Assembly: GCF_001442615.1 (NCBI RefSeq)
Contig: NZ_LMXN01000013.1
Span: 62,001 to 126,000, forward strand
Origin: Algoriphagus resistens
GTDB taxonomy: Bacteria > Bacteroidota > Bacteroidia > Cytophagales > Cyclobacteriaceae
Length of the DNA: 64,000 nt
Reading direction: 5' to 3'
This document shows, in pieces, positions 15,451-26,300 of this stretch. Below the pieces are notes generated by a model. The model was given only the letters and a program-made list of their open reading frames with translations. It was not told the origin of the DNA and did no database searches. A program made the translations under genes and the position numbers. Position 1 is the stretch's first letter. The number at the start of each line of letters is the position of its first letter.

Positions 15451-17574
15451 TTAGTCCTTCTGACCTTTTACTGTAGCAATCACACCTTCGGCAATGTTGT
15501 TAGGCACTGTTTCATAGTGAGAGAATGTCAATGAAGCTGTAGCTCTACCAGAGGTGATCGTTCTAAGGTCAGTAATGTAACCAAACAACTCAGACAATGG
15601 CACTGAAGCTTTGATTACAGAAGAAGTACCTTTGGTATCCATCCCTTTCATCAAACCTCTTCTTCTGTTCAGATCACCGGTGATAGGACCTGTATACTCG
15701 TCAGGTGAAACTACGTCCACTGCCATGATAGGCTCCAGCAATTGAGGCTTACATTTTTTAGCAGCATCTTTGAAACCAAGTCTAGCTGCCAATTCGAAAG
15801 AAAGGGCATCTGAATCGACGTCGTGGAATGAACCGTGGAACAATCTTACTTTCATTGACTCAATAGGATATCCAGCCAATGGACCATTTTTCATAGACTC
15901 CGCAAAACCTTTCTGTATAGAAGGAATGAATTCCTTAGGAATTACACCACCTACAATCGCGTTTACAAAGTCAAGGCCTGGTTTGATTTCTCCAGTTTCA
16001 GGATCTGGGTCCCTAGGGCTAAGCTCAAAGGAGATATCCGCAAATTTACCCTTACCACCTGTTTGTTTCTTGTAAACTTCTTTATGTTCAACAGATCCAA
16101 ATAAAGCTTCCTTATAAGCCACCTGAGGAGCGCCTTGGTTGATTTCAACCTTGAATTCCCTCTTCAGACGATCAATGATGATATCCAGGTGAAGCTCACC
16201 CATACCTCTTAGGATAGTCTGACCGGTCTCATGATCAGTATTTACCTGAAGTGTAGGATCTTCTTCCACTAGTTTGGCGATAGCCATACCCAGCTTGTCT
16301 ACGTCAGCTTGAGTCTTAGGCTCAATAGCATAACCGATTACCGGCTCAGGGAACACCATTGACTCCAATATGACTTTACGCTTTTCGTCGCAAAGTGTAT
16401 CTCCTGTCTTGATATCCTTAAAGCCCACCACTGCACCAATATCACCCGCTCTTAAGCTTTCAATCTGGTTTTGCTTGTTGGCATGCATTTGGAATACTCT
16501 TGAGATACGTTCTTTGTTACCAGAGCGGCTATTGAATACGTACGAACCGGAATTCAATACCCCAGAATAGGCTCTTACGAAACAAAGACGGCCTACGAAC
16601 GGGTCAGTTGCGATTTTGAAAGCAAGACCTGCAAACGGCTCCGTTTCGTCGGGAGAGATTCTTACATCTACTTCCTCATCGTCTATGTCGTGAGCAATGA
16701 TATCGTCCTTGTCCATTGGAGAAGGAAGCAATTCCATTACCAGATCAAGCATAGTCTGGACACCCTTGTTTTTGAATGAAGATCCGCATACCATAGGTAC
16801 AATCTTCATATCAATTACAGCTTTTCTCAAAGCGGTAAGGATTTCCTGCTCCGTGATAGAGTTTGAATCTTCGAAGAATTTCTCCATTAAAGATTCATCG
16901 TAGTCCGCAACAGCTTCAAGCAAGTGCTCTCTGTATTCTGCTACTTCATCCAACATATCCTCAGGGATCGGAACTTCTTCGAAAGTCATTCCAAAGTCAT
17001 CCTCATTCCATACGATAGCTCTGTTGTTGATCAGGTCAACAACTCCACGGAACTTATCTTCAGCACCGATAGGAAGCTGCAAAGGAACAGCATAGCTCCC
17101 TAGCATTTCCTTCACCTGCTTGCACACTTCAAGGAAGTTTGCGCCGGCACGGTCCATTTTATTTACGAAACCTATACGGGCAACTTTATAGTTATCCGCA
17201 AGTCTCCAGTTTGTCTCAGATTGTGGCTCCACGCCATCTACAGCACTGAACAAAAATACCAAGCCATCGAGAACACGAAGTGATCTGTTTACCTCTACAG
17301 TAAAATCAACGTGACCGGGAGTATCGATGATGTTGATCTGGTATTTTTTGTCTCTGTAATTCCAAAAAACGGTAGTTGCAGCTGAAGTAATGGTAATACC
17401 TCTTTCCTGCTCCTGAGCCATCCAGTCCATGGTGGCTGCTCCGTCGTGAACCTCACCTATTTTGTGAGATACGCCAGAATAAAAAAGTATCCGTTCTGTC
17501 GTAGTTGTTTTACCTGCATCAATGTGCGCGGCAATACCAATATTTCTGGTAAGTGTTAAATCTCTTTTAGCCAT
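15451..17574 (-). CDS. fusA: Elongation factor G
   Basis: EF-G is the GTPase that drives translocation and, with RRF (frr at 36474), recycles ribosomes. The 707-residue product has the G-domain motifs AHIDAGKTTTTERILFYSG, DTPGHVDF and NKMDRAGANF in its first 145 residues, then domains II-V ending in YETVPNNIAEGVI. Length is normal for the elongation-type EF-G1. It follows rpsG by 5 bases. Confidence 0.98.
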   Translation of the reverse strand: MAKRDLTLTRNIGIAAHIDAGKTTTTERILFYSGVSHKIGEVHDGAATMDWMAQEQERGITITSAATTVFWNYRDKKYQINIIDTPGHVDFTVEVNRSLRVLDGLVFLFSAVDGVEPQSETNWRLADNYKVARIGFVNKMDRAGANFLEVCKQVKEMLGSYAVPLQLPIGAEDKFRGVVDLINNRAIVWNEDDFGMTFEEVPIPEDMLDEVAEYREHLLEAVADYDESLMEKFFEDSNSITEQEILTALRKAVIDMKIVPMVCGSSFKNKGVQTMLDLVMELLPSPMDKDDIIAHDIDDEEVDVRISPDETEPFAGLAFKIATDPFVGRLCFVRAYSGVLNSGSYVFNSRSGNKERISRVFQMHANKQNQIESLRAGDIGAVVGFKDIKTGDTLCDEKRKVILESMVFPEPVIGYAIEPKTQADVDKLGMAIAKLVEEDPTLQVNTDHETGQTILRGMGELHLDIIIDRLKREFKVEINQGAPQVAYKEALFGSVEHKEVYKKQTGGKGKFADISFELSPRDPDPETGEIKPGLDFVNAIVGGVIPKEFIPSIQKGFAESMKNGPLAGYPIESMKVRLFHGSFHDVDSDALSFELAARLGFKDAAKKCKPQLLEPIMAVDVVSPDEYTGPITGDLNRRRGLMKGMDTKGTSSVIKASVPLSELFGYITDLRTITSGRATASLTFSHYETVPNNIAEGVIATVKGQKD

Positions 17575-17579
17575 ATTGA

Positions 17580-18047
17580 TTAAAATCTAAAGTGAGAGAA
17601 TGCTTTGTTGGCCTCTGCCATTCTGTGCGTATCATCTTTCTTCTTCACACCGGCGCCTTCGCCTTTGGAAGCAGCGATAATTTCGCCAGCTAGTCTGTCC
17701 ATCATTGTTTTCTCTCCTCTTTTTCTGGCATAGCTGATCATCCATTTCATTCCCAGGGCAATCTTTCTGTCAGGTCGGACTTCCATTGGAACCTGGAATG
17801 TAGCACCACCAACTCTACGACTCTTCACCTCTACGGATGGAGAAATATTGTTTAGCGCTTTTTTCCAAACTTCAAGACCATTCTCACCTACCTTGGATTC
17901 TACCTTTTCTACTGCGTCGTAGAAAATTCTGTAAGCAATACTCTTCTTCCCATCTACCATTAGATTGTTCACAAACCTAGTCACTAGGGTATCATTGAAC
18001 TTTGGATCAGGAAGAATATATCTCTTCTTTGGTTTCGCTTTTCTCAT
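17580..18047 (-). CDS. rpsG: 30S ribosomal protein S7
   Basis: S7 nucleates the head of the small subunit and contacts the E-site tRNA. The 155-residue product starts MRKAKPKKRYILPDPKFNDT and contains the signature VEVKSRRVGGATFQVPMEVR. It lies between rpsL and fusA as in the str operon. Confidence 0.98.
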   Translation of the reverse strand: MRKAKPKKRYILPDPKFNDTLVTRFVNNLMVDGKKSIAYRIFYDAVEKVESKVGENGLEVWKKALNNISPSVEVKSRRVGGATFQVPMEVRPDRKIALGMKWMISYARKRGEKTMMDRLAGEIIAASKGEGAGVKKKDDTHRMAEANKAFSHFRF

Positions 18048-18069
18048 TTTTTCTAACTGTTATAAAGTA

Positions 18070-18468
18070 TTATTTCTTCGCCGGAGCGCCTTTTCCAGCC
18101 TTCGGTCTTTTAGCACCATACTTAGAGCGACCTTGCTTACGGTCTTTTACTCCTGCGGTATCTAGTGCACCACGGATGATGTGATATCTCACACCCGGTA
18201 GATCTTTCACACGACCACCTCTGATCAAGACGATCGAGTGCTCTTGTAGATTGTGACCTTCTCCAGGAATGTAAGCATTCACTTCTTTTCCGTTTGTCAA
18301 TCTCACCCTGGCCACTTTTCTCATTGCAGAGTTTGGCTTCTTAGGGGTTGTAGTGTATACTCTGGTACAAACTCCTCTTCGCTGTGGACATGCATCCAAA
18401 GCTCTTGATTTTGATTTGGTCTCCAGTGTAGTTCTACCTTTTCGTACTAACTGTTGAATAGTAGGCAT
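18070..18468 (-). CDS. rpsL: 30S ribosomal protein S12
   Basis: S12 controls decoding accuracy. I chose the ATG at 18466-18468 (MPTIQQLVRKGRTTLETKSK, 132 residues). A reading from 18528 is excluded because the promoter -7 box (18516-18523) lies inside it. The loops TTTPKKPNSAMRKV and GRVKDLPGVRYH carry the Lys residues that are mutated in streptomycin resistance, and both are wild type. The Asp of KDLPG, methylthiolated by RimO in some bacteria, is present. It heads the rpsL-rpsG-fusA-rpsJ segment. Confidence 0.98.
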   Translation of the reverse strand: MPTIQQLVRKGRTTLETKSKSRALDACPQRRGVCTRVYTTTPKKPNSAMRKVARVRLTNGKEVNAYIPGEGHNLQEHSIVLIRGGRVKDLPGVRYHIIRGALDTAGVKDRKQGRSKYGAKRPKAGKGAPAKK

Positions 18469-18515
18469 TAACTGATAAAATTTAGTTTTCCCGTAAACTG
18501 TTAAATTTTGGACTG

Positions 18516-18546
18516 CAAAGGTAAACAAACTAATAAGAGTAACAAA
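18516..18546 (-). promoter_or_regulatory. Promoter for rpsL-rpsG-fusA-rpsJ
   Basis: On the minus strand TTTG (18546-18543), 19 bases, then TACCTTTG (18523-18516) match the TTTG-N19-TAnnTTTG consensus exactly. The expected start is near 18509, giving a leader of about 40 bases. It also overlaps the region just past the end of the DUF3467 gene, which has no terminator of its own. Confidence 0.88.
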
Positions 18547-18566
18547 GCTAAGCAGTTATATTTTTA

Positions 18567-18884
18567 TTACGCCTCTCCAGGCGTTCCGAAACTAATCGGA
18601 AACTGAGGTGCTCCACCCGATTGATTGATCTTACCAAAAGCAGCCTCGTATTTCTCTATATTGTCTTTCAGTGCAGCAAGCAACCGCTTGGCATGATCCG
18701 GAGTGACAATAATCCTAGACTTCACTTTAGCTTTGGGCACGCCCGGCATTAAGCGGATAAAGTCGATCACAAATTCCGAATTGGAATGTGCGATCATCGC
18801 CAAATTAGAATAAACACCCTCTGCCACTTCTTCAGAAAGCTCTACATTGATCTGTTGATCTACTTTTTTGTTGTCGTCTTGCAT
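18567..18884 (-). CDS. DUF3467 family protein
   Basis: This 105-residue acidic cytoplasmic protein has no known activity. The core VYSNLAMIAHSNSEFVIDFI, then LMPGVPKAKVKSRIIVTPDH and AKRLLAALKDNIEKYEAAFG, matches DUF3467, a family I recognise from genes next to rpoC in Bacteroidota. No signal peptide, membrane segment or catalytic motif is visible. Its ATG lies only 13 bases after the T run of the rpoC terminator, so it is probably translated from readthrough transcripts, giving a lower dose than rpoC. A role with RNA polymerase is suggested only by position. Confidence 0.85.
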   Translation of the reverse strand: MQDDNKKVDQQINVELSEEVAEGVYSNLAMIAHSNSEFVIDFIRLMPGVPKAKVKSRIIVTPDHAKRLLAALKDNIEKYEAAFGKINQSGGAPQFPISFGTPGEA

Positions 18885-18897
18885 GGTTACCTAGATT

Positions 18898-18928
18898 AAA
18901 AAAAGGCCTGTCGTGAAACAGGCCTTTT
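18898..18928 (-). terminator. Terminator between rpoC and the DUF3467 gene
   Basis: On the minus strand the stem AAAAGGCCTGT / ACAGGCCTTTT (18918-18928 with 18901-18911) is followed by a run of seven T's in total (18904-18898). It lies 20 bases after the rpoC stop and 13 bases before the next start codon, so it looks like a terminator or partial attenuator inside the locus. Confidence 0.85.
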
Positions 18929-18947
18929 AAATTAATTTATTAGAATA

Positions 18948-21900
18948 TTACAGGATTGCTTCACTAGATCTTTTGCTAGATGTGCGCTCCATGTTTTCCG
19001 AAAGCTTATCATACTCTTCCTGAGAACCCACGATGATCGGCTGTAACCTTCGCTGACCGGTACCGGCAGGAATCAAGTGACCTACGATTACGTTCTCTTT
19101 CAGACCTTTCAGCTCATCACGCTTACCTCTGATAGCTGCTTCAGAAAGAACTTTGGTAGTCTCCTGGAAGGAAGCGGCAGAGATAAATGATTCGGTACCC
19201 AAAGATGCGGCAGTGATACCCTGTAGCGTAGGTTTAGAAACCGCAGTCTCTGCATCACGTACCTGTACCAACTTAAGGTCCTTACGTTTCAGGCTGGAAT
19301 TCTCATCTCTCAATCTTCTCGCAGAGATAATCATTCCGGGCTTCAATGTAGAAGAATCACCTGCATCCATGACCACTTTGCGGTCAAGAATATTATCATT
19401 CTCTTCTCTGAAAGCCCATTTGTCCACTACTTGGTTTTGTAGGAATCCGGTATCACCAGCATCAAGGATTTCAACTTTCTGCATCATCTGGCTTACAATC
19501 ACCTCGATGTGCTTGTCATTGATTTTCACACCCTGAAGTCGGTAAACTTCCTGGATCTCATTCACCAAATACTCTTGAACTGCAGTTGGGCCTTTGATAG
19601 AAAGGATATCATTTGGAGTAATCGCGCCATCAGAAAGCGGCTCGCCGGCTCTGATAAAGTCATTCTCCTGAACCAGAATATGCTTAGAAAGAGATACCAT
19701 GTATTTCTTGATCACACCATCTTTGGATTCGATGATAATTTCTCTGTTACCTCTCTTGATACCACCATAAGTCACGACACCATCGATCTCAGAAACTACC
19801 GCCGGATTGGATGGGTTTCTTGCCTCAAATAGTTCGGTAACTCTAGGAAGACCACCGGTAATATCCCTTGTCTTACCGACAGATCTTGGGATTTTCACCA
19901 AGATTTGACCGGACCTCACTTTATCACCTGCGTCAATCGCCAAGTGGGCTCCTACCGGAATGTTGTACGACTTAGTCTCTTCCCCATAGTTTACAATGAT
20001 AGCAGGGTTCTTGGTTCTATCTTTTGTATCGATGATTACTTTCTCACGGAAACCTGTCTGATCATCGGACACTTCCTTATAGGTAACACCTTCCACAATT
20101 GCTTCAAATTCAATCTTACCGTCGAACTCAGAAAGGATAACTGCGTTGTATGGATCCCACTTACATAGGGTCTGGCCCTTGGTAATTTTCTCACCGTCTT
20201 TCACATTCACAATAGCACCATAAGGAGCGTGGTTAGACACTAAAGTCTTGCCCGTTTTAGGGTCATTGACTTTAATCTCTCCAGATCTGCCCATTACAAC
20301 GGTGATATGCTCGCCATCTTTATTGGTAGTCTCGATCAATCTTAATTCATCATCGAATTCCACCACACCGTCAAACTTAGCGATCACACTGGCTTCAACA
20401 GCCATGTTTGATGCAGTACCACCTACGTGGAATGTTCTTAGCGTAAGCTGGGTACCTGGCTCACCGATAGACTGTGCCGCAATAACACCTACAGATTCAC
20501 CTTCCTGTACCATATGACCGGTGGTAAGGTTTCTTCCATAACATTTGCCACAAACTCCTCTACGGGTTTCACAGGTCAGTACAGATCTGATCTCAACTTC
20601 ATCGATTCCAGATTCATCAATAAGTCTTGCCACTTCGTCATTAATCTGAGAACCTGATTCTACGATCAATTCATCCGTAAGAGGATGGAAAATATCGTGG
20701 ACAGAAACACGCCCCAAAACTCTTTCAGAAAGAGGTTCAACTATCTCGTCATTATCTCTCAATGGCTGCACAAGAAGTCCTCTCAAACTACCACAGTCAT
20801 CTTCAGTGACAATCATATCCTGAGCCACATCTACAAGACGTCTTGTCAAGTAACCGGCATCAGCTGTTTTCAATGCAGTATCGGCAAGACCTTTACGTGC
20901 ACCGTGCGTGGAGATAAAGTACTCCAATACATCCAGACCTTCTTTGAAGTTAGAAAGGATTGGGTTTTCGATGATCTCCCCTACAGAACCCTGAAGGTTT
21001 TTCTGTGGCTTGGCCATCAAACCTCTCATACCACCCAACTGACGAATCTGTTCTCTGGAACCTCGGGCTCCTGAGTGCATCATCATATAGATCGCATTAA
21101 ATCCTTGTTTATCCTCTTCCATCTGCTTCATCAGATTATTAGTCAAATGGGAGTTGGTACGGGTCCAGATATCAATTACCTGATTGTATCGTTCGTTGTC
21201 GGTGATCAGCCCCATCAAGTAGTTGTTCCATACCTGGTCCACCTCTTCCTTGGCCTTATTGATCATCGGTTCTTTTTCTTCTGGGATGATTACATCATTC
21301 AATCCCATGGAAAGGCCGCCTTTGTAGGCCATCTGGAACCCTAGATGCTTGATGTCATCCAAGAATTGAGCTGTACGTGCCATTCCACATACCTTAACCA
21401 CCTTAGCGATAATCTGCTGCAGTTTTTTCTTGGTCAAAAGCTCATTTACATAACCTACTTCTTTTGGTACAAATTGGTTGAAAATCAAGCGGCCGGCTAC
21501 GGTCTCAATGATCTCATCCTTGTATCCTCCATCTTCGGTTCTTACCTGCACCTTGCATTTGATATTTGCATGCTTGGAGATTTTCTCTTCATTCAATGCA
21601 ATAATCACTTCTTCAGTGCTGTAGAATGTCATTCCTTCACCGGCAACATGCTCTTCGGCAGTAGATTTCTTGCCCTTGGTCACGTAGTACAGACCCAACA
21701 CCATATCCTGGGAAGGTACAGTAATCGGAGCTCCGTTAGCCGGGTTAAGAATATTGTGCGAGGAAAGCATTAAGGTAGAAGCCTCCAAAATCGCCTCATG
21801 TCCAAGAGGTACGTGAACTGCCATCTGATCACCGTCAAAATCGGCATTGAATGCAGTACATACCAAGGGGTGAAGCTGGATGGCTTTTCCTTCAATCAAT

Positions 21901-23261
21901 TTTGGCTGGAATGCCTGGATACCTAGTCTGTGAAGTGTAGGAGCACGGTTAAGGAGCACAGGGTGCCCTTTCAATACGTTCTCCAAGATATCCCAAACCA
22001 CAGGATCTTTACGGTCCACAATTTTCTTAGCAGATTTCACCGTCTTCACAATTCCTCTTTCGATCAGTTTTCTGATGACAAAAGGTTTGAAAAGCTCAGC
22101 CGCCATATTTTTAGGAAGACCACACTCGTGAAGCTTCAACTCTGGACCAACCACGATCACAGAACGACCGGAGTAATCCACACGCTTACCGAGCAAGTTT
22201 TGACGGAACCGGCCTTGTTTACCTTTCAACATATCAGAAAGGGATTTCAACGCACGGTTTCCATCGGATCTTACCGCATTTACTTTTCTGGAGTTATCGA
22301 ACAGGGAATCTACAGCTTCCTGCAGCATTCTCTTTTCGTTTCTCAGAATAACTTCAGGAGCTTTGATATCAATCAATCGCTTCAGACGGTTATTTCTGAT
22401 AATTACTCTTCTATAAAGGTCATTCAGATCAGAAGTCGCAAAACGACCGCCATCCAAAGGAACTAAAGGACGCAATTCAGGTGGAATAACAGGAACCATA
22501 CGAACGACCATCCACTCTGGGCGGTTTTCGATTCTGGTTCTTGCATCACGGAACGCTTCTACTACTTTCAGTCTTTTCAGCGCTTCTGCTTTTCTCTGCT
22601 GAGAAGTATCAGTAGCTGCCTGGTGGCGAAGGGAGTAAGAAAGGTCATCCAGATCAATTCTTGCCAATAACATCTCCAACGCTTCAGCACCCATTTTGGC
22701 GATGAATTTATTGGGATCCTCATCGTCAAGCATGTGATTTTCCTTAGGAAGCTTGTCCATGATGTCCAAGTATTCATCTTCAGTCAAGAAATCCAGATAC
22801 TGAACTCCCTCTTCTGCTTTGATACCTGGCTGAACTACCGCGTAACGCTCGTAATATACAATCTGGTCAAGCTTCTTAGTAGGAAGACCAAGAAGGTAAC
22901 CGATTTTGTTGGGAAGAGATTTGAAATACCAAATGTGCGCAACCGGTACTACCAGTTCGATGTGCCCCATTCGCTCTCTTCTTACTTTCTTCTCTGTAAC
23001 CTCTACACCGCAGCGGTCACAGATAATACCTTTATACCTGATGCGCTTATACTTGCCACAATGACATTCCCAATCTTTGACCGGACCAAAGATTCGCTCA
23101 CAGAACAAACCGCCCATTTCAGGCTTGTAAGTTCTATAGTTGATGGTCTCTGGCTGGGTCACCTCACCGTTTGAGCTATCCAGAATAGATTCTGGGGAAG
23201 CCAAACTGATGGTGACTCTGGAAAAATCATTGTTAAGTTTTTTATTTTTTCTGAACGCCAT
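18948..23261 (-). CDS. rpoC: DNA-directed RNA polymerase subunit beta'
   Basis: Beta' carries the catalytic Mg of RNA polymerase. The 1,437-residue product has the first zinc site at Cys66, Cys68, Cys81 and Cys84, the catalytic NADFDGDQ motif at 472-479 (Asp474, Asp476, Asp478), the trigger-loop/bridge-helix region (GARKGLADTALKTADAGYLT), and the second zinc site (CETRRGVCGKCYG). Length and domain order are normal. It is 48 bases after rpoB; the gap contains a small GGGCTC/GAGCCC hairpin. Confidence 0.99.
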   Translation of the reverse strand: MAFRKNKKLNNDFSRVTISLASPESILDSSNGEVTQPETINYRTYKPEMGGLFCERIFGPVKDWECHCGKYKRIRYKGIICDRCGVEVTEKKVRRERMGHIELVVPVAHIWYFKSLPNKIGYLLGLPTKKLDQIVYYERYAVVQPGIKAEEGVQYLDFLTEDEYLDIMDKLPKENHMLDDEDPNKFIAKMGAEALEMLLARIDLDDLSYSLRHQAATDTSQQRKAEALKRLKVVEAFRDARTRIENRPEWMVVRMVPVIPPELRPLVPLDGGRFATSDLNDLYRRVIIRNNRLKRLIDIKAPEVILRNEKRMLQEAVDSLFDNSRKVNAVRSDGNRALKSLSDMLKGKQGRFRQNLLGKRVDYSGRSVIVVGPELKLHECGLPKNMAAELFKPFVIRKLIERGIVKTVKSAKKIVDRKDPVVWDILENVLKGHPVLLNRAPTLHRLGIQAFQPKLIEGKAIQLHPLVCTAFNADFDGDQMAVHVPLGHEAILEASTLMLSSHNILNPANGAPITVPSQDMVLGLYYVTKGKKSTAEEHVAGEGMTFYSTEEVIIALNEEKISKHANIKCKVQVRTEDGGYKDEIIETVAGRLIFNQFVPKEVGYVNELLTKKKLQQIIAKVVKVCGMARTAQFLDDIKHLGFQMAYKGGLSMGLNDVIIPEEKEPMINKAKEEVDQVWNNYLMGLITDNERYNQVIDIWTRTNSHLTNNLMKQMEEDKQGFNAIYMMMHSGARGSREQIRQLGGMRGLMAKPQKNLQGSVGEIIENPILSNFKEGLDVLEYFISTHGARKGLADTALKTADAGYLTRRLVDVAQDMIVTEDDCGSLRGLLVQPLRDNDEIVEPLSERVLGRVSVHDIFHPLTDELIVESGSQINDEVARLIDESGIDEVEIRSVLTCETRRGVCGKCYGRNLTTGHMVQEGESVGVIAAQSIGEPGTQLTLRTFHVGGTASNMAVEASVIAKFDGVVEFDDELRLIETTNKDGEHITVVMGRSGEIKVNDPKTGKTLVSNHAPYGAIVNVKDGEKITKGQTLCKWDPYNAVILSEFDGKIEFEAIVEGVTYKEVSDDQTGFREKVIIDTKDRTKNPAIIVNYGEETKSYNIPVGAHLAIDAGDKVRSGQILVKIPRSVGKTRDITGGLPRVTELFEARNPSNPAVVSEIDGVVTYGGIKRGNREIIIESKDGVIKKYMVSLSKHILVQENDFIRAGEPLSDGAITPNDILSIKGPTAVQEYLVNEIQEVYRLQGVKINDKHIEVIVSQMMQKVEILDAGDTGFLQNQVVDKWAFREENDNILDRKVVMDAGDSSTLKPGMIISARRLRDENSSLKRKDLKLVQVRDAETAVSKPTLQGITAASLGTESFISAASFQETTKVLSEAAIRGKRDELKGLKENVIVGHLIPAGTGQRRLQPIIVGSQEEYDKLSENMERTSSKRSSEAIL

Positions 23262-23283
23262 AGTTTTTTGAAAGATATGTAAA

Positions 23284-23299
23284 GGGCTCTTGCGAGCCC
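23284..23299 (-). other. Small hairpin between rpoB and rpoC
   Basis: On the minus strand GGGCTC, a GCAA tetraloop and GAGCCC are followed by only three T's (23283-23281), which are followed by A. The stem has six G/C-rich pairs. It may pause polymerase or tune the rpoB to rpoC ratio, or serve as an RNase processing site; the T run is too short to call a full terminator. Confidence 0.5.
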
Positions 23300-23309
23300 A
23301 TTCGCTTTA

Positions 23310-26300
23310 TTAATCCAGGGTAATTTCAAGAGCCAGGCCTCTCAATTCATGAACCAATACATTGAATGATTCAGGAATATTAGGCTTAGGAAGGTTTTCA
23401 CCCTTCACAATCGCTTCATAAGCTTTTGCTCTACCGATTACGTCATCAGACTTCACTGTCAGGATCTCCTGAAGTACGTGTGATGCACCGAATGCTTCCA
23501 GTGCCCAAACTTCCATCTCTCCAAAACGCTGACCACCAAACTGGGCTTTACCACCCAATGGTTGTTGCGTGATCAATGAGTATGGTCCGATGGAACGGGC
23601 GTGCATTTTATCATCTACCAAGTGACCAAGTTTCAGCATGTATGCGATACCTACTGTAATTGGCTGATCGAATTTCACACCCGAAAGACCATCATACAAG
23701 TAAGTACGTCCATAGGCCGGTAAGCCTGCCAACTCCAATTCGTGAGACACTTCTTCCATCGAAGCACCGTCAAAGATTGGGGTAGCATATTTCTTATCCA
23801 GCTTCTGACCGGCCCAAGCCAATACAGTTTCGAAGATCTGTCCGATGTTCATACGAGAAGGCACACCCAGTGGATTCAATACAATATCCATTGGGGTTCC
23901 ATCCTCCAGGAATGGCATATCTTCGTCTCTTACGATCCTTGCTACGATACCTTTGTTACCGTGGCGACCAGCCATCTTATCACCTACTTTAAGCTTTCGC
24001 TTCTTCGCGATGTACACTTTGGCTAGTTGAACGATACCTGCAGGAAGCTCATCCCCTACCTCAAGAGTAAATCTTTCTCTCTTGAAAGTACCAGAGATCT
24101 CATTTCGTGAGTTTGTATAGTTTTTCACTAAATGAACAATTAACTCATTGGTATGAGGATCATTTGTCCAATCGTCAAGAACAATATCAGAAATAAGGTT
24201 TGCCTCTTCAGGAACATTGTAATTACTCTCATCTCTGTAAGGGTTCTTAGCAGGGAAAAGATTGTTTTCAATGTTCTTAGCATTGAATTTCTGACCTTTA
24301 GTGATAATCTCATCACCAAACTTATGCTTCACGCCTTGAGAGGTTTTGCCATCAAGGATAGTCACCATCTTGTTGATCATTCGTGCTCTGATGCCCAAAA
24401 GATCCTTAGAATATCTTCCCTTAAGTTTTTCAACCTCAGCTTTGGACTTGGCTCTTACGTCCTTGTCCTTCTTAGGTCTTGCAAACAGCTTCGTCTCGAT
24501 TACAACACCATTCAATGAAGGAGAAGCTTTCAGGGAAGCATCTTTCACATCCCCTGCTTTATCACCGAAGATTGCCCGAAGCAATTTCTCTTCGGGAGTC
24601 GGATCAGTTTCACCTTTAGGAGTGATCTTACCGATGATGATATCCCCTTCTTTTACCTCAGCTCCAATCGCGATGATGCCATGCTCATCAAGATTCTTAA
24701 CAGCCTCTTCAGAGACATTCGGGATTTCAGAGGTCAATTCTTCTTCACCTCTTTTCGTATCACGAACTTCCAACTGGAATTCTTCTACGTGGATGGAAGT
24801 AAAGATATCCTCTCTCACCACGCGCTCGGAGATCACGATCGCATCCTCGAAGTTGTATCCTTGCCAAGGCATGTACGCCACTTTAAGGTTTTTACCCAAA
24901 GCTAGCTCACCGTTATTAGTAGAATAGCCTTCAACCAACACCTGGCCTTTTTTCACTTTCTGTCCTTTCAGAACCAAAGGAGTAAGGTTGATCGTGGTAT
25001 CTTGGTTAGTTCTTCTGAACTTGATCAGATCGTAAGTCTTGTATTCATCTGTGAAATTAACCAAAAGCTCATCATCAGTCAGATCGTACTTGATGGTGAT
25101 TTTCTTCGCATCCACATAATCTACTACACCGTTTGCTTCGGCAATGATGAGTGATCTAGAATCTACAGCAGCTTTTGCTTCAAGGCCAGTACCCACAATA
25201 GGAGCTTCTGCTTTCAACAAAGGAACTGCCTGACGTTGCATGTTTGATCCCATCAATGCACGGTTGGCATCATCATGCTCCAAGAATGGAATCAAAGATG
25301 CAGCAACAGATACAATCTGGTTTGGGGCAACGTCCATGTAACTGATTTCAGAAGGCTCCAACACGGGGAAGTCACCTTCGAATCTTGCTTTTACTTTTTC
25401 ATTGACAAACTTGCCAGCCTCATCCAAAGGAGCATTTGCCTGTGCAATGTTATGATTGTCTTCTTCTTCAGCGGTAAGGAATAAAATATCCTCCGCTTTC
25501 ATGCTTACCTTGCCCTCTTTTACCTTACGGTACGGAGTTTCAAGGAAGCCCATTGAGTTCACCTTAGCATGGACACAAAGAGAAGAAATCAAACCAATAT
25601 TGGGTCCTTCAGGAGTTTCGATAGTACACAGACGACCATAGTGCGTGTAGTGAACATCACGAACCTCAAAACCTGCTCTTTCTCTGGAAAGACCACCTGG
25701 ACCCAATGCTGAAAGTCTTCTCTTATGGGTCAACTCTGCCAATGGATTGGTTTGATCCATGAACTGAGAAAGTTGGTTTGTTCCAAAGAAGGAGTTGATC
25801 ACCGAAGAGAGTGTACGTGCGTTGATCAAATCGACCGGTTTGAAGTCTTCATTGTCACGAACGTTCATTCTTTCGCGGATCGTTCTGGCCATTCTGGCCA
25901 AACCTACACCGAATTGGCTGTATAGCTGCTCGCCTACGGTTCTTACCCGTCTATTGCTCAAGTGATCAATATCATCGACAACAGCTTTAGAGTTGATCAG
26001 TCCGATCAGGTATTTTACGATGTTGATAATATCTTCCTTGGTAAGGACGATTTTCTCAGAATCGATGTCAAGACCCAGTTTTTTGTTGATTCTATAACGA
26101 CCAACTTCACCTAGGTCATAACGTTTGTCAGAGAAGAATAAGCTATGAATTACCTCACGAGCTGTAGACTCATCAGGAGCTTCAGTATTTCTCAACTGGC
26201 GGTAGATAACCTCCACAGCCTCTTTTTCAGAGTTAGAGCTATCTTTTTGTAATGTATTATAGATGATAGAGTAATCAGCCACATTCACATCTTCTCTATG

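Noticed and set aside
18469..18528. 20-residue N-terminal extension of S12
   Set aside because: The exact promoter -7 box lies inside it, so the extension would not be on the mRNA, and S12 family members start at MPTI.
21345..21773. Long plus-strand open frames opposite rpoC (up to 178 codons)
   Set aside because: They mirror the codon pattern of rpoC, carry no family signature and would lie antisense to an essential gene. Similar frames opposite rpoB, susC and the VCBS genes were rejected for the same reason.
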